Positions 37,153 through 49,079 of a DNA stretch of 64,000 nt are shown piece by piece. Within the stretch, counting starts at the first letter, position 1. Each line of letters begins with the position of its first letter. Where the stretch lies: assembly GCF_035594125.1 (NCBI RefSeq), contig NC_087183.1, positions 11,659,868 to 11,723,867 on the forward strand. Direction: 5' to 3'. The position numbers were made by a program, and so were the translations under genes. The DNA is from Scylla paramamosain (lineage: Eukaryota; Arthropoda; Malacostraca; Decapoda; Portunidae). Below the pieces are notes generated by a model that did not search any database, was not told where the DNA came from, and saw only the letters and a list, made by a program, of their open reading frames with translations.

Positions 37153-37756
37153 ATATTATCGCGTCGCATTGTGTTCATGGTGTTCTTGTGTTAGAGTGAG
37201 TGTCATGCACGGGGATTACTGTTCTACATCATACTTAGAGAGAAAGGATTCAGAATTTACACTTGTTTTCCATTCATAGTTGTATAAAGAAAAAAATCAT
37301 TAAGAAATTATAGTTATATGAGGGAATATACGAGTATAAGACCTTCAATAGGAAAAAAAAAACATTCAGGGCTTACTCTAGTATTAAAAATTTACACTTG
37401 TATGGGCAAAACACATAAACATTTAAAACCAACATATCAAACTAATTTCCCTGAAGACTAACACGTAAGAAAAAAAAAAAAAAAAAGCAGGCAGAGAAAA
37501 TAGTACTAATATATAAGGCTAATATCCTGAAGACATGTAACCTAATTTGCACTCTAAGTATCCATTAGTTAAATTATATTGCTAAAAACCCAAGCAACAC
37601 AACAGTTCGCTACATTTATCCTGTATTTACGAGAGGTCAGTCATTTCAAGGGAGGCTGAGGACTGGAGATAAATACAGCCTTTGTTTGGTTGTTCTTTGA
37701 TTTTTTTTGGCTTTTCACTTCCTGCAACGATTTTACAATTTAGGTTACCAGGTCTT
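37153..37756. other. AT-rich unique sequence, no gene seen
   Basis: TTTACACTTGT is present twice (about 37256 and 37389), and a run of about 18 A lies near 37470. No gene. Confidence 0.4.
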
Positions 37757-37757
37757 T

Positions 37758-37842
<85 letters not shown>

Positions 37843-37864
37843 TGGAGAGAGAGAGAGAGAGAGA
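37757..37864 (+). repeat. Interrupted (GA)n array
   Basis: GA with GGAG interruptions near 37776 and a GGAGTGG block at 37839-37845. Confidence 0.95.
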
Positions 37865-38048
37865 TTGCTTGCTTGCATGCTTGTTTGATTGAATTATTAA
37901 CTTAACCGCAACAGGAAGGCCATATGGTGAAGAGAAGGAAGGAATGAAGGAAGAGGAGAGAAAGAAGAGAAAAAGAAAGAGAAGGAAAAGTGGACAGTAG
38001 GAAACAAGCATGACATAAATAAAAGTTTGGAAGGGAAAACACAATGCC

Positions 38049-38050
<2 letters not shown>

Positions 38051-38142
<92 letters not shown>

Positions 38143-38184
38143 GAGAGAGAGAGGAATTGTGTGTGTGTGTGTGTGTGTGTGTGT
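38051..38184 (+). repeat. (GA)n followed by (GT)n
   Basis: GA with TAG, GTG and TGAG interruptions to 38154, then GT at 38157-38184. Confidence 0.95.
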
Positions 38185-38274
38185 CGCGTCCTCAAGAGTC
38201 AGCCAGTATGAGTCAGCGGAGATTAAAGTTAGTGTTAAAACTCTCGAGAACAGTGAGAGCGAGACGAAGCAGCT

Positions 38275-38300
38275 AGGTCACGAGGATGCGAGGTCACGAG
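38275..38300 (+). repeat. Duplicated AGGTCACGAG word
   Basis: AGGTCACGAG at 38275 and again at 38291, period 16, giving two AGGTCA half-sites. Confidence 0.7.
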
Positions 38301-38806
38301 CTGCCCTGTGGACACTCACGCCCTCCCTTCCTTCCTTCCATCTCTCCTTCTTTCCTTTCCCTCCTGACGGTGAAAAGGACTTGGGGACTCGGCTCATTCT
38401 AATAGTGACTGTTTTCTCTTATCGACTAGCTGTAACAGATTCTAATTGAAGCTTTAATTAAGAGACTGTGTGCGTGAGAGTGAGAGAGAGAAGTGAGTAG
38501 AGAGAGAGAAAAAGACTAATTACACCAGTATCGTGCCTCGAGGACTAAATTACAGTAATCTTTTTCAATTTCCCCTTTTTTCTATCTCTTATGGCTATTT
38601 TTTGGAGGGGTGGTGAGGTTTTAGGAAGAAGGGAAATGCATTGGCTTTGTCTCCGTAACCCTTGGTCAATTTCCTGTTTCTGTGAAAAAGTTGCAAAATC
38701 CATTCCATTTCCCTCAAAAGCTTCACTTGAATTTGTGCCGCTTGCCTTCAGTAAAACGGCAGTGTCGGGCTGGGAAGAGGAGGGACGGAGGGAGAGACGA
38801 GGCTGT

Positions 38807-38808
<2 letters not shown>
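38301..38808. other. Unique sequence, no gene seen
   Basis: Includes short GAGAGTGAGAGAGAG patches near 38476-38510. A 91-codon frame from 38591 has no recognised feature. Confidence 0.4.

Positions 38809-38850
<42 letters not shown>
38809..38850 (+). repeat. (GT)n array
   Basis: Pure GT, about 42 bp. Confidence 0.95.
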
Positions 38851-38852
<2 letters not shown>

Positions 38853-39155
38853 CTGGGGGGAGGTAGGGAGGAAGAGACGGAAATAAAAAAAGAAAGAATA
38901 GGTAACAAGGTAGTGGTCTTCCATACTCCACGTAATCAGCTCAGACTTACAGATGCAGGAGTGAAGGGGAAAAGTTACAAGAGGGAAAAATTGTGCGAAT
39001 GTTTACCGCTAGCTTGGGTGAGTTACGAACGAACGGATTCAAGGTCATTTCGTTCGAGTTTAAAGTTAATGATGTTTTCTCCCGCGAGAGTTTCCTGAAT
39101 TGGAACTGGTGTTAAAGTACAAGTGTCTGTCTATCTGGTGAAGCATTAATGAAGT

Positions 39156-39330
39156 GGAGGAGGAGGAGGAAGAGAAAGAGGAAAAGGAATAGGAAAAGAA
39201 AATGGAAGTAGCAGTAGTAGTAGTAGTAGTAGTAGAAGTAGTAGGAGGAGGAGGGGGAGTAGTAGTAGTAGTAGAAGTAGGAAGTAGTAGTAGTAGTGGT
39301 AGTAGAAGAAGAGGAAGAAGCAGCAAAAGG
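39156..39330 (+). repeat. (AGG)/(AGT)/(AGA) purine-rich trinucleotide region
   Basis: AGG, AGA and AGT units alternate in blocks over about 175 bp. Confidence 0.9.
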
Positions 39331-39526
39331 AGAAACAGAAGAAGGAGAAGAATAATTAAGAGATAAAAAATGAGATGGAGAAAGAGAAGTAGAAGGAAAG
39401 TAAAGAAGGACTGAGTGGCTGATTAAATATTGGTAGACTGACTGACTGATTAAAACTACAATACAAATGCAGCTACCCCAGTCATATATCGCCTTAAACA
39501 AGCGATAAGGAAAGAAGATAAAAAAG

Positions 39527-39528
39527 AA

Positions 39529-39559
<31 letters not shown>

Positions 39560-39563
39560 AAGA

Positions 39564-39660
<97 letters not shown>
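39527..39660 (+). repeat. (AGA)n followed by (GA)n
   Basis: AGA trinucleotides at about 39530-39569 continue as GA dinucleotides to about 39660 with GGAG interruptions. Confidence 0.95.
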
Positions 39661-39791
39661 ATATTACAAGGGTACAAAATTCTAAATCCACAGCACAGCA
39701 ACTAAAGTTCACATACAGTTTATGAGTCCACGTGGTTTTTCAAGATCACAACTGCGTCCTTGGCTGTACTTTATCATCCCACGCTGTACCC

Positions 39792-39813
39792 AGAGAGAGA
39801 GAGAGAGAGGGAG

Positions 39814-39870
<57 letters not shown>
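39792..39870 (+). repeat. (GA)n array
   Basis: GA with GGG and GG interruptions in its first third. Confidence 0.95.
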
Positions 39871-39871
<1 letters not shown>

Positions 39872-39934
39872 GAGGGATAGAAGAGAGAAAAGAGAAAACC
39901 GGAGAGGAGAAGCAAAGGCGACGTTCTCTGTTTC

Positions 39935-39981
39935 TCCTCCTCCTCCTCTTCCTCCTCCTCCTAATCCTCCTCCTCCTCCTC
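39935..39981 (+). repeat. (TCC)n tract
   Basis: TCC with TTC and TAA variants. Confidence 0.9.
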
Positions 39982-40193
39982 AATACTGCCCCAGGGAATT
40001 TAGTACCACCGGGAAGATGCAGCTGCTTCCTCCTCCCGCTCCTTCCCGCCGCACTCTACTTAAACTTGCAGTGTCTCCCGACTATTGTTACGAAACGTGG
40101 CTGTGTGTGTCTGTGTGTCTGTGGGGGTGGGAGGGAGCGGGAAGATGGGAGTGGGGGGTTGTTGTGCCGTATACTGAGTGGTTATTGGTTTGC

Positions 40194-40233
<40 letters not shown>

Positions 40234-40268
40234 GGTAGTGGTGGTAGTGGTGGTGGTTTGTGGTGGTG
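40194..40268 (+). repeat. (GTT)n then (GGT)n
   Basis: About 14 GTT units pass into GGT/AGT units. Confidence 0.92.
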
Positions 40269-40302
40269 TATAAGTATATTTGTCCGTGATTCTATTCTTA
40301 GT

Positions 40303-40423
<121 letters not shown>

Positions 40424-40748
40424 TACTTCCTTTTATCTATTGGTCAGCAGAATATTAAGTATGTGGTCGAGATATTTCCTTCCCCTCTGTCTTGTGAAAA
40501 TTTTCATGTCCGCTCCTCCCCACAAATATGATGTTCCACAAATATAATGTACGTGAGGGTGGGGAGGCAAGGGTAGATAGGGTGACCGTACTTTTCTCTC
40601 TTGTTTCCATGCAAAAATAGTTAGAAAAGAGAAGCTTCCTTTCGTGTATGGTAATTCTTTCATTCCATTAACCTTATTTTTTTTCTCTGTGATCTTGCTT
40701 GTTTTCGTCTCCATTTTTTGTCCTTTTTCTTCATATTTTTTTTGTCGT

Positions 40749-40820
40749 CGTCCTCCTCCCCCTCATCCTCGTATCTTCTCGTCGTCGTCGTCATCGTGCT
40801 CCTCTTCCTCCTCCTCCCTG
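40749..40820 (+). repeat. (TCG)/(TCC) trinucleotide tract
   Basis: TCGTCG and TCCTCC blocks. CpG-containing. Confidence 0.85.
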
Positions 40821-41690
40821 GAAAGAAAATGAGGGAAATGAGTGTAATCTTATATTAATTCCTCATTTATTGGTTATGTAATTCAACCTAGTTTAAAGTC
40901 ATTTCCTTGTTTTTTCGTTAGCGTTGCTTGATTGCAGGAAGAGATAACAATAACAGCACTCTATCTCTGTGACAGTCTGACATTCCCATTAAAAGATGAT
41001 GGCCAAGACAAGACCACATTATGAGTGTCCTCTCCTCTTCCCTTCCCCATCACTTCCTTCCTTCCATGTTCCTGTCTATCCCTTCCCTGCCACGCGGCGG
41101 TAACGAGGGAACTGTACCTTTGCCAAACAGTTATGAGACGATAATTCCCAACTTGAGTCTCCGCATTTGCTTCCCTGAGTCTTAATGGACCGATTAGTAA
41201 TCCTGATGGTGGTGGTGGTGGTGGTGGTAGATGAGGCAGGAATATAAGGATTAGTTGAAGATAATGTACAGTGAAAAGCCTCACCTGCTTCATTCTTTTC
41301 TCTATATATTTAGCTTCAACAACTCTGCCCATGCCTCTCATATTCCCATTGATCGGAGGGGCTTTCAGTGGGAAGGGAGATACAGGCAGGGAGAAGAGGC
41401 ATGGGGGAGACGGAAGGGATGGCTGACACGCGTGAAAGGGGTCAGTGGTGACAAGGCAGCGAGGGAGGAAGTGATGGAAGGAAAGAGAGGGGAGAGAGAA
41501 AATAGTGGCAGCAGTGGCCGTGAGGGGATGATAGAAAAATGTATGGAGGACTGACGGAGGAGTGACCCGCGGCTGTCCCTGTAGGCTGTGTGGGAGCGTG
41601 ACAGGAGCGTGATGGGCGTTCGTCACCCGCGTCTGAAATGTGACGGGACTCGAGCGTGACGCAGAACCTCCGACCTTCCATGCTACTCCT
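40821..41690. other. Unique sequence with small GGT tract, no gene seen
   Basis: GGT run at about 41208-41229. GAGCGTGAC occurs at about 41594 and 41652 (and as GGAGCGTGATGGG between). A 252-codon minus-strand frame (40961-41719) is unusually long for non-repeat DNA here, but its Ser/Pro/His bias follows the pyrimidine-rich strand and I recognise no domain. Confidence 0.4.
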
Positions 41691-42360
41691 TCCATCGCTT
41701 TCCGTGATTCGTACCCCAACTACTTTCCTCTCCCTCCTTCCTTCATGTTTTTCCTGCCTTCCCTCTCTTTCTTTCTCCACTCCCTCCTTCATTTGTCTCC
41801 GTCTTCACTCCCTCACGTTTCCCCTCCCTTTATTCTTACCTTCTCCTCTCATTCCTCCTCCCCTCTCTTCTCACATGTCATGTTCGCCATGTCCTGTCCT
41901 TCCAACTCCTTGTTCCTTCCTTTATTCATATCTTCTTTCATCCCTCCTTTCTTCCCCTCCTTGCTTGTCTTCTTCACAATCTCCTGCCGTTCCATTTCCT
42001 TGCACCCTCTGTTTATTCTTACCTTCATTTACTCCTCCTCACTTCCCTTCCACGCGTATTTTCTCTCACTATCTCCTGTTCTTCCATCTCCCTTTACCCT
42101 CTGTTTATTTTTGCCTTTGCTCACCTCCTTCCATTCTCTCCTTGCTTGTCCTCTTCACAAACTTTCCTATTCCACTTTCCTTAATTCTTACCTTCCCTCA
42201 TTCCTCCTTTCCTTCTCTCCTTGCTTTTCTTCACAATCTTCTGTCCTAGCATCTCTTTGTACCCTCATGTACTTTTTCATCCTTCCTTTCTTCTCCTTCT
42301 TGTTTGTCTTCTTCACAATCTATTCTTCCACCCCACGTATATCGTTTTTTCATTCACCTC
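41691..42360 (+). repeat. Polypyrimidine region, degenerate tandem CTTCC/CTCC
   Basis: About 670 bp strongly C/T-biased, with recurring phrases such as TTCACAATCT, CTCCTTGCTTGTC and ACCCTCTGTTTATT spaced irregularly by about 60-100 bp. It looks like an old tandem repeat. Frames of 197 and 263 codons here are artefacts. Confidence 0.6.
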
Positions 42361-42544
42361 CACGCCACCTCAGCGTGTTTGAAGGTCGTGGGGTGGTGTT
42401 AACTGCGTCAGAGTTGCTGGAAAGGTTGTGAGTTGTCGCAGAAAATGGTATGAAAAGTTTCCTGTTTTTTTTATTTTTTGTACCACGATGAAATCTTAGT
42501 GGATGTATGTAAATGTTGAAAGGTTAGTGTTCATTTGCTGATTT

Positions 42545-42593
42545 TTGTTGTTGTTGTTGTTGTTATTGTTGTTGGTGATGGTGGTGGTGGTGT
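42545..42593 (+). repeat. (GTT)n/(GGT)n tract
   Basis: GTT units pass into GGT. Confidence 0.9.
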
Positions 42594-42662
42594 TACATAT
42601 GAAAGTCCTCGTTATAAAAGTATCGTATGAAAAAAAGGAGTAATAGCTATGATAATACTTTC

Positions 42663-42666
<4 letters not shown>

Positions 42667-42712
<46 letters not shown>
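42667..42712 (+). repeat. (GT)n array
   Basis: Pure GT, about 45 bp, followed by GCGTGCGTGC. Confidence 0.95.
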
Positions 42713-42714
<2 letters not shown>

Positions 42715-42732
42715 ATGTGTGTGCGTGCGTGC

Positions 42733-43300
42733 ATGTGTTTCCACACGTGGAGAGGAAACTAAGTGACATGAAAGAGAAGGAGGAAAAAAAAAATGACGGT
42801 GATGAAGAGAGGGAAGGAAGAAAGGAAGGAAGGAAGAAAGGACTAACTTTAAATGCATTCACTCCAAAAGAAAAACGTGAAATCCTCACTGCCTGCTTGT
42901 ATTTAGTGGATAAAACAGTACAGTCTCATTAATTTTAATATATGCTGAATACATCATTATTTTTACCCTTCTCGCCTCCCTTTTTTTTTTCAACTTCAAC
43001 TTTTATATATTTTAGTGGAAATGACTCGCTATGGTTGGATTTTGAATACAGTTTGAACTTTAAAACGCGGCTAATATTGGAATGAGCTTTTGGACTCAGC
43101 TGTGATTCTTGTCGTGTTTCCAATTAATGTGAAAATTAGCTATATTATGAAATTGGGGGAAACAGGCACACGCTATATTATTATCTTTATTACCTGCAAC
43201 ATTTTCCAAAAGTTAACCCGCCTGGAGAAATATATATTGAATGTGTTTGTAGTGCACGGTTGCAGCTTTAAGTGATGGTGGCGGTGCGGCAGAGTGTGGC
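42733..43300. other. Unique sequence, no gene seen
   Basis: Purine-rich to 42840 (GGAA words), then AT-rich. No recognised element. Confidence 0.4.
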
Positions 43301-43304
43301 AGGG

Positions 43305-43640
43305 GTGTGTGGTGAACATGGTGCGGTAGAGAGAGTGTGATGAATGTACCACAATTGAGAAGGTTAGGTTTAGGTTAAGTTTCGGTTAGATTAGGGTAGG
43401 TTAAGTTAGGGTGGGTTAGGTTACGGTGTGTAGAGGTTGATTGTGTGATGAATCTACTATATAGGGGAGGAATGAGTTAAGGGTTAGTGTGTGATGAGTT
43501 TGCTGTAGTACGGGTGGTGGATGTGGTGTGCTTGGGAGGGTGTGGGATGAACGTGTTTTGGTGGTGGAGGTGCGCATGGTGTGGTGTGAGGCTGTGTGGC
43601 GAATATTATGGCATGGAAAGTGTGTGTGGTGAGAGCCTCT
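43305..43640 (+). repeat. GTGTGATGAAtxT minisatellite enclosing TTAGG motifs
   Basis: GTGTGATGAA-like starts at 43335, 43443, 43489, 43540 and 43593 give units of about 46-53 bp, with one longer interval filled by degenerate GGTTAGG/GGTTAAG pentamers (43359-43432). Confidence 0.7.
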
Positions 43641-44688
43641 TCCACTTTCCCTTATTATTTTATGTTCTATGTAGGTGAAAGAGTGTGTGGCAGTAGTATT
43701 AGAGCGGAAATTGAATAGTGGGGTGTGAATGTAACTACAAATGTGAATGTAGATGTGGATGTGAATTGTGAATGTTGTTATTGCTCTACTTTCCTTCATA
43801 CTTGCAGAAACCTCCCAGTCATTACTGCTCCAAATTAATTCAACTTTTTTTCCTTCATTTGCAAAGCGAATTTCAATTACCTGAACACATTCATATACAT
43901 AATACATAGAATCAAGGAGAAGAGTGGACCTGACTACATATCCAAGCTTGTGTACAGTAATTTTGCTATCTAAGAACATATGAACATAGTAATTTAGTTA
44001 AGTGACTTTTTTTTGTACAAGTCTGTGAGGTTGTCAAGGATACAAAAAGAATAAAGAAGAGTTCGATTACAGTGCCGTCCCCCACCTAGAAATTGATCTA
44101 CATATGCCCGTCTTGTTTTAAAACGATCGGCAAAATGACCTTTATTTATTTCTAAGATATCAGCTCATTTGCATACAATTTGGTATACCGGAAATAGATA
44201 AATAAATACATAAATAAATAAATACATAAGTGTTTAGTCGGGATACATATTAATTTTCCTTCACGCTTTAAAGCAGGAGTTCGTGACACTTGGTAAAGCT
44301 AATTATCTATTACCTCTAACAATAACGTCAGCACTTAACTGTAATCACCTGGCTGGAGCCGTGCCTTTCCTCCTCTGTACCTAGTGTGGGCGTAACGAGC
44401 TTAATGAAGAGAAGAAATAGATAATGATACCTCAATGAGTAGCCGTGTAATTAAGTGACTTTTGCCATGGATGGAGTTAATCAGGAGGGAGTGGCTGGTG
44501 GTCGGCTGGGCTGTGCTGTTGTCTGGCGCTGTGTCGTAAGAGCTGGTGTGGCATAGTGGTCATGGGGCTTAAGATTGGCTTAACCATTCATTGTCTTGTA
44601 GTAAGTAGTTTGGCTTAAGTGGTAGCAGTTAATTACCGTAATTTGAGGAGATTAATGAGTTCTGGGTAGGACGAGGAACATGTTTTGC
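43641..44688. other. Unique sequence, no gene seen
   Basis: AT-rich. AAATAAAT/ACAT tetramers at about 44198-44229. A 187-codon minus-strand frame (43416-43979) overlaps the minisatellite and is not credible as a gene. Confidence 0.4.
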
Positions 44689-44757
44689 TGGTGGTGGTGG
44701 TGGTGGTGCTACTGCTGCTGCTACTGCTACTGCTACTGCTACTGCTACTACTACTAT
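44689..44757 (+). repeat. (GGT)n then (CTA)/(CTG)n
   Basis: GGT at 44689-44707, then alternating CTG and CTA units. Confidence 0.92.
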
Positions 44758-44813
44758 GCCTAACGACATTTACAACAACAACGGTAACACTAAAGTGAAA
44801 AAAAAAGAATTGG

Positions 44814-44816
<3 letters not shown>

Positions 44817-44905
<89 letters not shown>

Positions 44906-44921
44906 AAGAGAGAGAGAGAGA
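44817..44921 (+). repeat. (GA)n array
   Basis: GA with two AAA interruptions near its 3' end. Confidence 0.95.
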
Positions 44922-45009
44922 TAATGAAACGATAATATTATAACAAAATTATTACCTCATTAGGACTCAGCAGGTGGTGTTGATTATCCCAGTGTTACCC
45001 TAAGTGCCT

Positions 45010-45235
45010 TGTCACCAGTGTCCACCTGCTGCTGGCACCCGTGTCCTCTCAGGCGGCACATATATCCTGCACCTTTTCCTCACGTCACAGTGGCTTGGAG
45101 AATCTTTTACCTACCTGCCAAGAACACGTGTGCTTAATGACACTCCCACACCTGCTATGTACATCTGGCACACGTGTTTCCTCGCTCATCTTAACACAGG
45201 GACACGGTTACTCTCTGACACCCTCCGCGGGGCAC
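45010..45235 (+). repeat. Possible degenerate minisatellite (CACCTGC...ACACGTGT)
   Basis: CACCTGC, GGCACCCGTGTCCTCTC, GAACACGTGTGCTTAATGAC, CACCTGCTATG, GGCACACGTGTTTCCTCGC and GGACACGGTTACTCTCTGAC appear in an approximate alternation of about 50-70 bp. Weak. The 134-codon frame across it reflects this structure. Confidence 0.4.
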
Positions 45236-45300
45236 AGTGGGGCGCCTTAACAAGAGGTGTCGCATGGGAGGACATCAGCGTCGCGGTATTGTGTGTGACG

Positions 45301-45304
<4 letters not shown>

Positions 45305-45344
<40 letters not shown>
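45305..45344 (+). repeat. (GT)n array
   Basis: Pure GT, about 40 bp. Confidence 0.95.
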
Positions 45345-45345
<1 letters not shown>

Positions 45346-46665
45346 GCGCTGGAAATTTGCTCAAGATCCTCCCGAGAAACTAACCTTCCGCGAGTGCCAG
45401 CTTTGTGACGCGCTGCTCCAAGTTTGGCCGTGTATCGGGGAGGTTCGGCAGGGAGTTTGTTTTTGGAGTTTAGTTTGGGCAATGTTGTGACCTATCTTGT
45501 TTACTGTAGGGTGTGTTTGTTACTCGGGGTTTGGTTGGTGGTTTTTTACTTGATTTCGTGAAAGATTTTGTTGTTGTTTTTGTTTGTCAGGGGGCAAGGA
45601 AATTGTTGTTTGTTCGCCTTATTTGAGAGGGGATTGTGTTTGATCGTGTTATCAGATTATTATTATTGTTGATCTTTTTAATTTATGATTGTTTTACCAT
45701 TATCATAAGTTATTTCCCATGCAGAGTGAAATGATAAACATTGTTCATCATGTATTTATTATTTCTTTTTTTCTTGTTTTAACTTCGTGATAATATTTTT
45801 CTATCTTTGTACATTTACATTAATTCTCGCTCCCGTGATGGAGATTACCGGTTGATTAATCCATTTGCGCTGACTAATGTTTTATATTTCCTTATGATAT
45901 ATTCAAGCGTCAGTGACAAACAAATGTACCGAAACACTGAGTTGCTTTCCATTAAGTTGATTTTACTTGTATAAATTGCGAATGATATTTGTGTTAACCT
46001 TGCAGGCTGCGTGGGGAGGCGTGGAGACATTATCATCCTCTATAGTTCCACCGGACAGAAACCTTCCACGACCTTCCCAGTGCATCTCTGTCAGCTGTCT
46101 GTCATTTCTAAGCCAGTCCAGTAAAACTTTGTATTTCATCACCATCTAATTCTCCGCCCTGTTTCCTTATGTCATCCCTTAGTGCTGTCACGGAGAGTGC
46201 CTTTAGGAATTAGTCACGTGATGGTCATTACACGTCTCGTGTGTCTGACTGGCTGGCTGAGGGCTGGAATGCTTTCTTTAGCCTCAAGATACGTATGAGC
46301 CTCCTATTCACACTCCAGGGGGTTTTAAAAATGGCCTCCATATTGTCAACAACCTTAAGCTTTCTTGCGGGCGTTGTCAAGAGATATAGAGCGGGTAGCA
46401 GCACATTAAGGGTGAAATTTGCGGCTTTTACTCATAAAAATGAACTTAATGTCCTAGCTTGTGGTTGTGTGTGGTGTGTTAACCTTCTCTACACCACACA
46501 CACACGTACACAGAAACTCACATGCAGACTAACAAAGTTTTCAAGAGTTAGTGTTTCTGCCGTGCCTCGTGACCCACAGTATTGTTGCCTATACTCTCCG
46601 TTATCCTTTGCATGTGCTGTTTTCCTCGTCTTTCTGTGCCTGAGGGATTTCTATCGCATTCTGTA
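45345..46665. other. Array-poor block, no gene recognised
   Basis: About 1.3 kb of unique DNA. The minus strand at about 45963-46216 has two adjoining short frames: 60 codons, and an ALRDDIRKQGGELDGDE-containing stretch in another frame. They might be remnants of a coding transposon or exon split by a frameshift. I cannot assign them. Confidence 0.4.
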
Positions 46666-46690
46666 GAGTGTGTGTGTGTGTGTGTGTGTT
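46666..46690 (+). repeat. (GT)n tract
   Basis: Pure GT, about 24 bp. Confidence 0.9.
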
Positions 46691-46837
46691 TCCTTTCATA
46701 CATATCTTTGGTCTTTTCATCTATTTCTGTACCTTTGTTCCTTGTCTTACTCGTATTTTCATTCGTCTATTGTATGACCTTCCGTTCTATCTTTACATCT
46801 CTACTTGTATGTCATCACTGGTATATTTAGACCTGTC

Positions 46838-46922
46838 CACTCATTCATTTATTCATTCATTCGTTTTCTACTTATTTATTTAGTCAGTCGGTCTGTCTGT
46901 CGATCAGTTAGTCAGATAGTCA
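46838..46922 (+). repeat. (ATTC)n and (GTCA/GTCT)n tetramer tracts
   Basis: ATTC/ATTT units at about 46838-46864, then GTCAGTCGGTCTGTCT-type units at 46881-46922. Confidence 0.8.
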
Positions 46923-47044
46923 CTCTCCCACTCACCCTCTGGCACTTACTGACTCGCATTCATTCACATTTCTTCCTCAGTTTCCAATCTTCCTTTCATC
47001 AAACACTCCTTCCTTTCTGTTCCCTCACTCGAGTCCTTCATTTC

Positions 47045-47493
<449 letters not shown>

Positions 47494-47605
47494 CACTCTT
47501 GCTCCTCCTCCTCCTCAGCTCATTAAGATTCTGATGAAGTTCTGGAAATCAGTATCTCAGCTCTGCAAGATATTTTAGGCATGTCAAGTTAATTAGCTCT
47601 GCATG

Positions 47606-47628
47606 TTTATTATTATTATTATTATTTT
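47606..47628 (+). repeat. (ATT)n tract
   Basis: Seven to eight ATT units. Confidence 0.9.
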
Positions 47629-47830
47629 TTGCCTTTCCCTCACTTCGCTACATATAATTTGCTCTCCACACATCCAGCATAGCAGCGGTGCCCCTGGTCT
47701 GCCTTCGGATTTAGTAGATTGCTTACCTATTCCAGCAGTCGTGTGTGTATGTGTGGTGGGGATGAACCGGCCTGGGAAGGGAGAGAGGGAGAGCAGGGAC
47801 GGGTGTGTGAGGAAGGGAGAGCAGGACAGG

Positions 47831-47938
47831 TGTGCTTATTAATGGAGGTGTTACTACTGTTGTTGTAATTGTGTTGGTGTGTGTGTGTGTATGTGTTGTT
47901 GTTGTTGTTGTAGTTGTTTTTGTTGTTATTATTACTCG

Positions 47939-47989
<51 letters not shown>

Positions 47990-48001
47990 TATAATAATAT
48001 T

Positions 48002-48091
<90 letters not shown>

Positions 48092-48187
48092 CACGCAGAT
48101 ATGTGCTTATTACTGCAGGTGTTACTACTGTTGTTGTAATTGTGTTGGTGGGTGTTGTTCTTGTTGTTTTGTTGTTATTATTATTAC

Positions 48188-48231
<44 letters not shown>

Positions 48232-48291
48232 GTAGTAGTAGTAGTAGTAGTAGCAGTAGTAGTAGTAGTAGTATCATTATTATTATTATTA

Positions 48292-48323
<32 letters not shown>

Positions 48324-48330
48324 GTTGCTT
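47831..48330 (+). repeat. Segmental tandem duplication carrying AAT/ATT/AGT arrays
   Basis: A 34 bp block beginning AGGTGTTACTACTGTTG is identical at 47846-47879 and 48118-48151 (offset 272), preceded in both by TGTGCTTAT and followed by GTTGTT/GTTATTATTA. Between and after the copies lie AAT (47940-47990), ATT (48000-48091), ATT (48176-48230), AGT (48230-48272) and ATT (48275-48324). Confidence 0.9.
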
Positions 48331-48403
48331 TCACAATTTCATCAGCTTTTCTTGTCATTGTTCTCGTTGTTAAGATTTTACTGTAACGACAATACGAAAA
48401 ATA

Positions 48404-48522
48404 ACATCATCATCAACAACAACAATATCATCAACAAAAACAACAATAACAACAACAACAACAACAACAACAACAGCTATTATCACTACCACCTTTATCA
48501 CTACCTCACCACCACTACCACA
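48404..48522 (+). repeat. (CAA)n and (CCA)-rich tract
   Basis: CAA with ATC variants to 48475, then CAC/ACT units. Confidence 0.88.
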
Positions 48523-48645
48523 CTATCATAATTTATAATAATTTAGACTCCTTAATAATTTCGTTCTATGTATAAGCCACAAAGAGATTGCTATGCTTTC
48601 ATGTTTTATTAGTATATTATCACAACTACACATTTGCATCAACAC

Positions 48646-48685
48646 TCACACTCACACACACACACACATACACACACACACACAC
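48646..48685 (+). repeat. (CA)n array
   Basis: CA with one TA interruption. Confidence 0.9.
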
Positions 48686-48713
48686 GTACGAATCTTTTCC
48701 TACATACTCTTAA

Positions 48714-49004
48714 TTAGGCGGCGCGTGAACGTGTTTCCTCGTGTGAGCCTCTCCGTTCACTTCCACCAATCTCCATATCATGTTTGTTGATTTGACGCGC
48801 TAGAGAATCTGTATATACGTACTCGTGCTCTGCTGCGTCATTCCACAACAGCGAGAGGGCGAGGTCACTGTGTTGTCGTTGGTTACTCAAAGTGCAGAGG
48901 TAAAAATTCCTTGGTGCGTAGTCTTGAATGCTTTGCTCTCTCATTAGGATGGTTTGCAAAGGCCAGGGATGATTACTCGCGTACCCATAATGTTCCTTTC
49001 TCAT
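48714..49004 (-). other. Unassigned open frame, weak exon candidate
   Basis: A 96-codon minus-strand frame with non-repetitive, charged composition (C-terminal part reads QINKHDMEIGGSERRGSHEE). No domain is recognised and no flanking splice signals stand out. It may be chance. Confidence 0.15.
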
Positions 49005-49079
49005 TGATGGAGATTTCTTGTTAAGTGATCACTAGACACTAATATATTCCTTTGCCTCCTGTTGAAAGTGTAGAATCTA

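Noticed and set aside
41640..42431. 197- and 263-codon overlapping frames
   Set aside because: Both frames are open at once in polypyrimidine DNA, the expected behaviour of low-complexity sequence.
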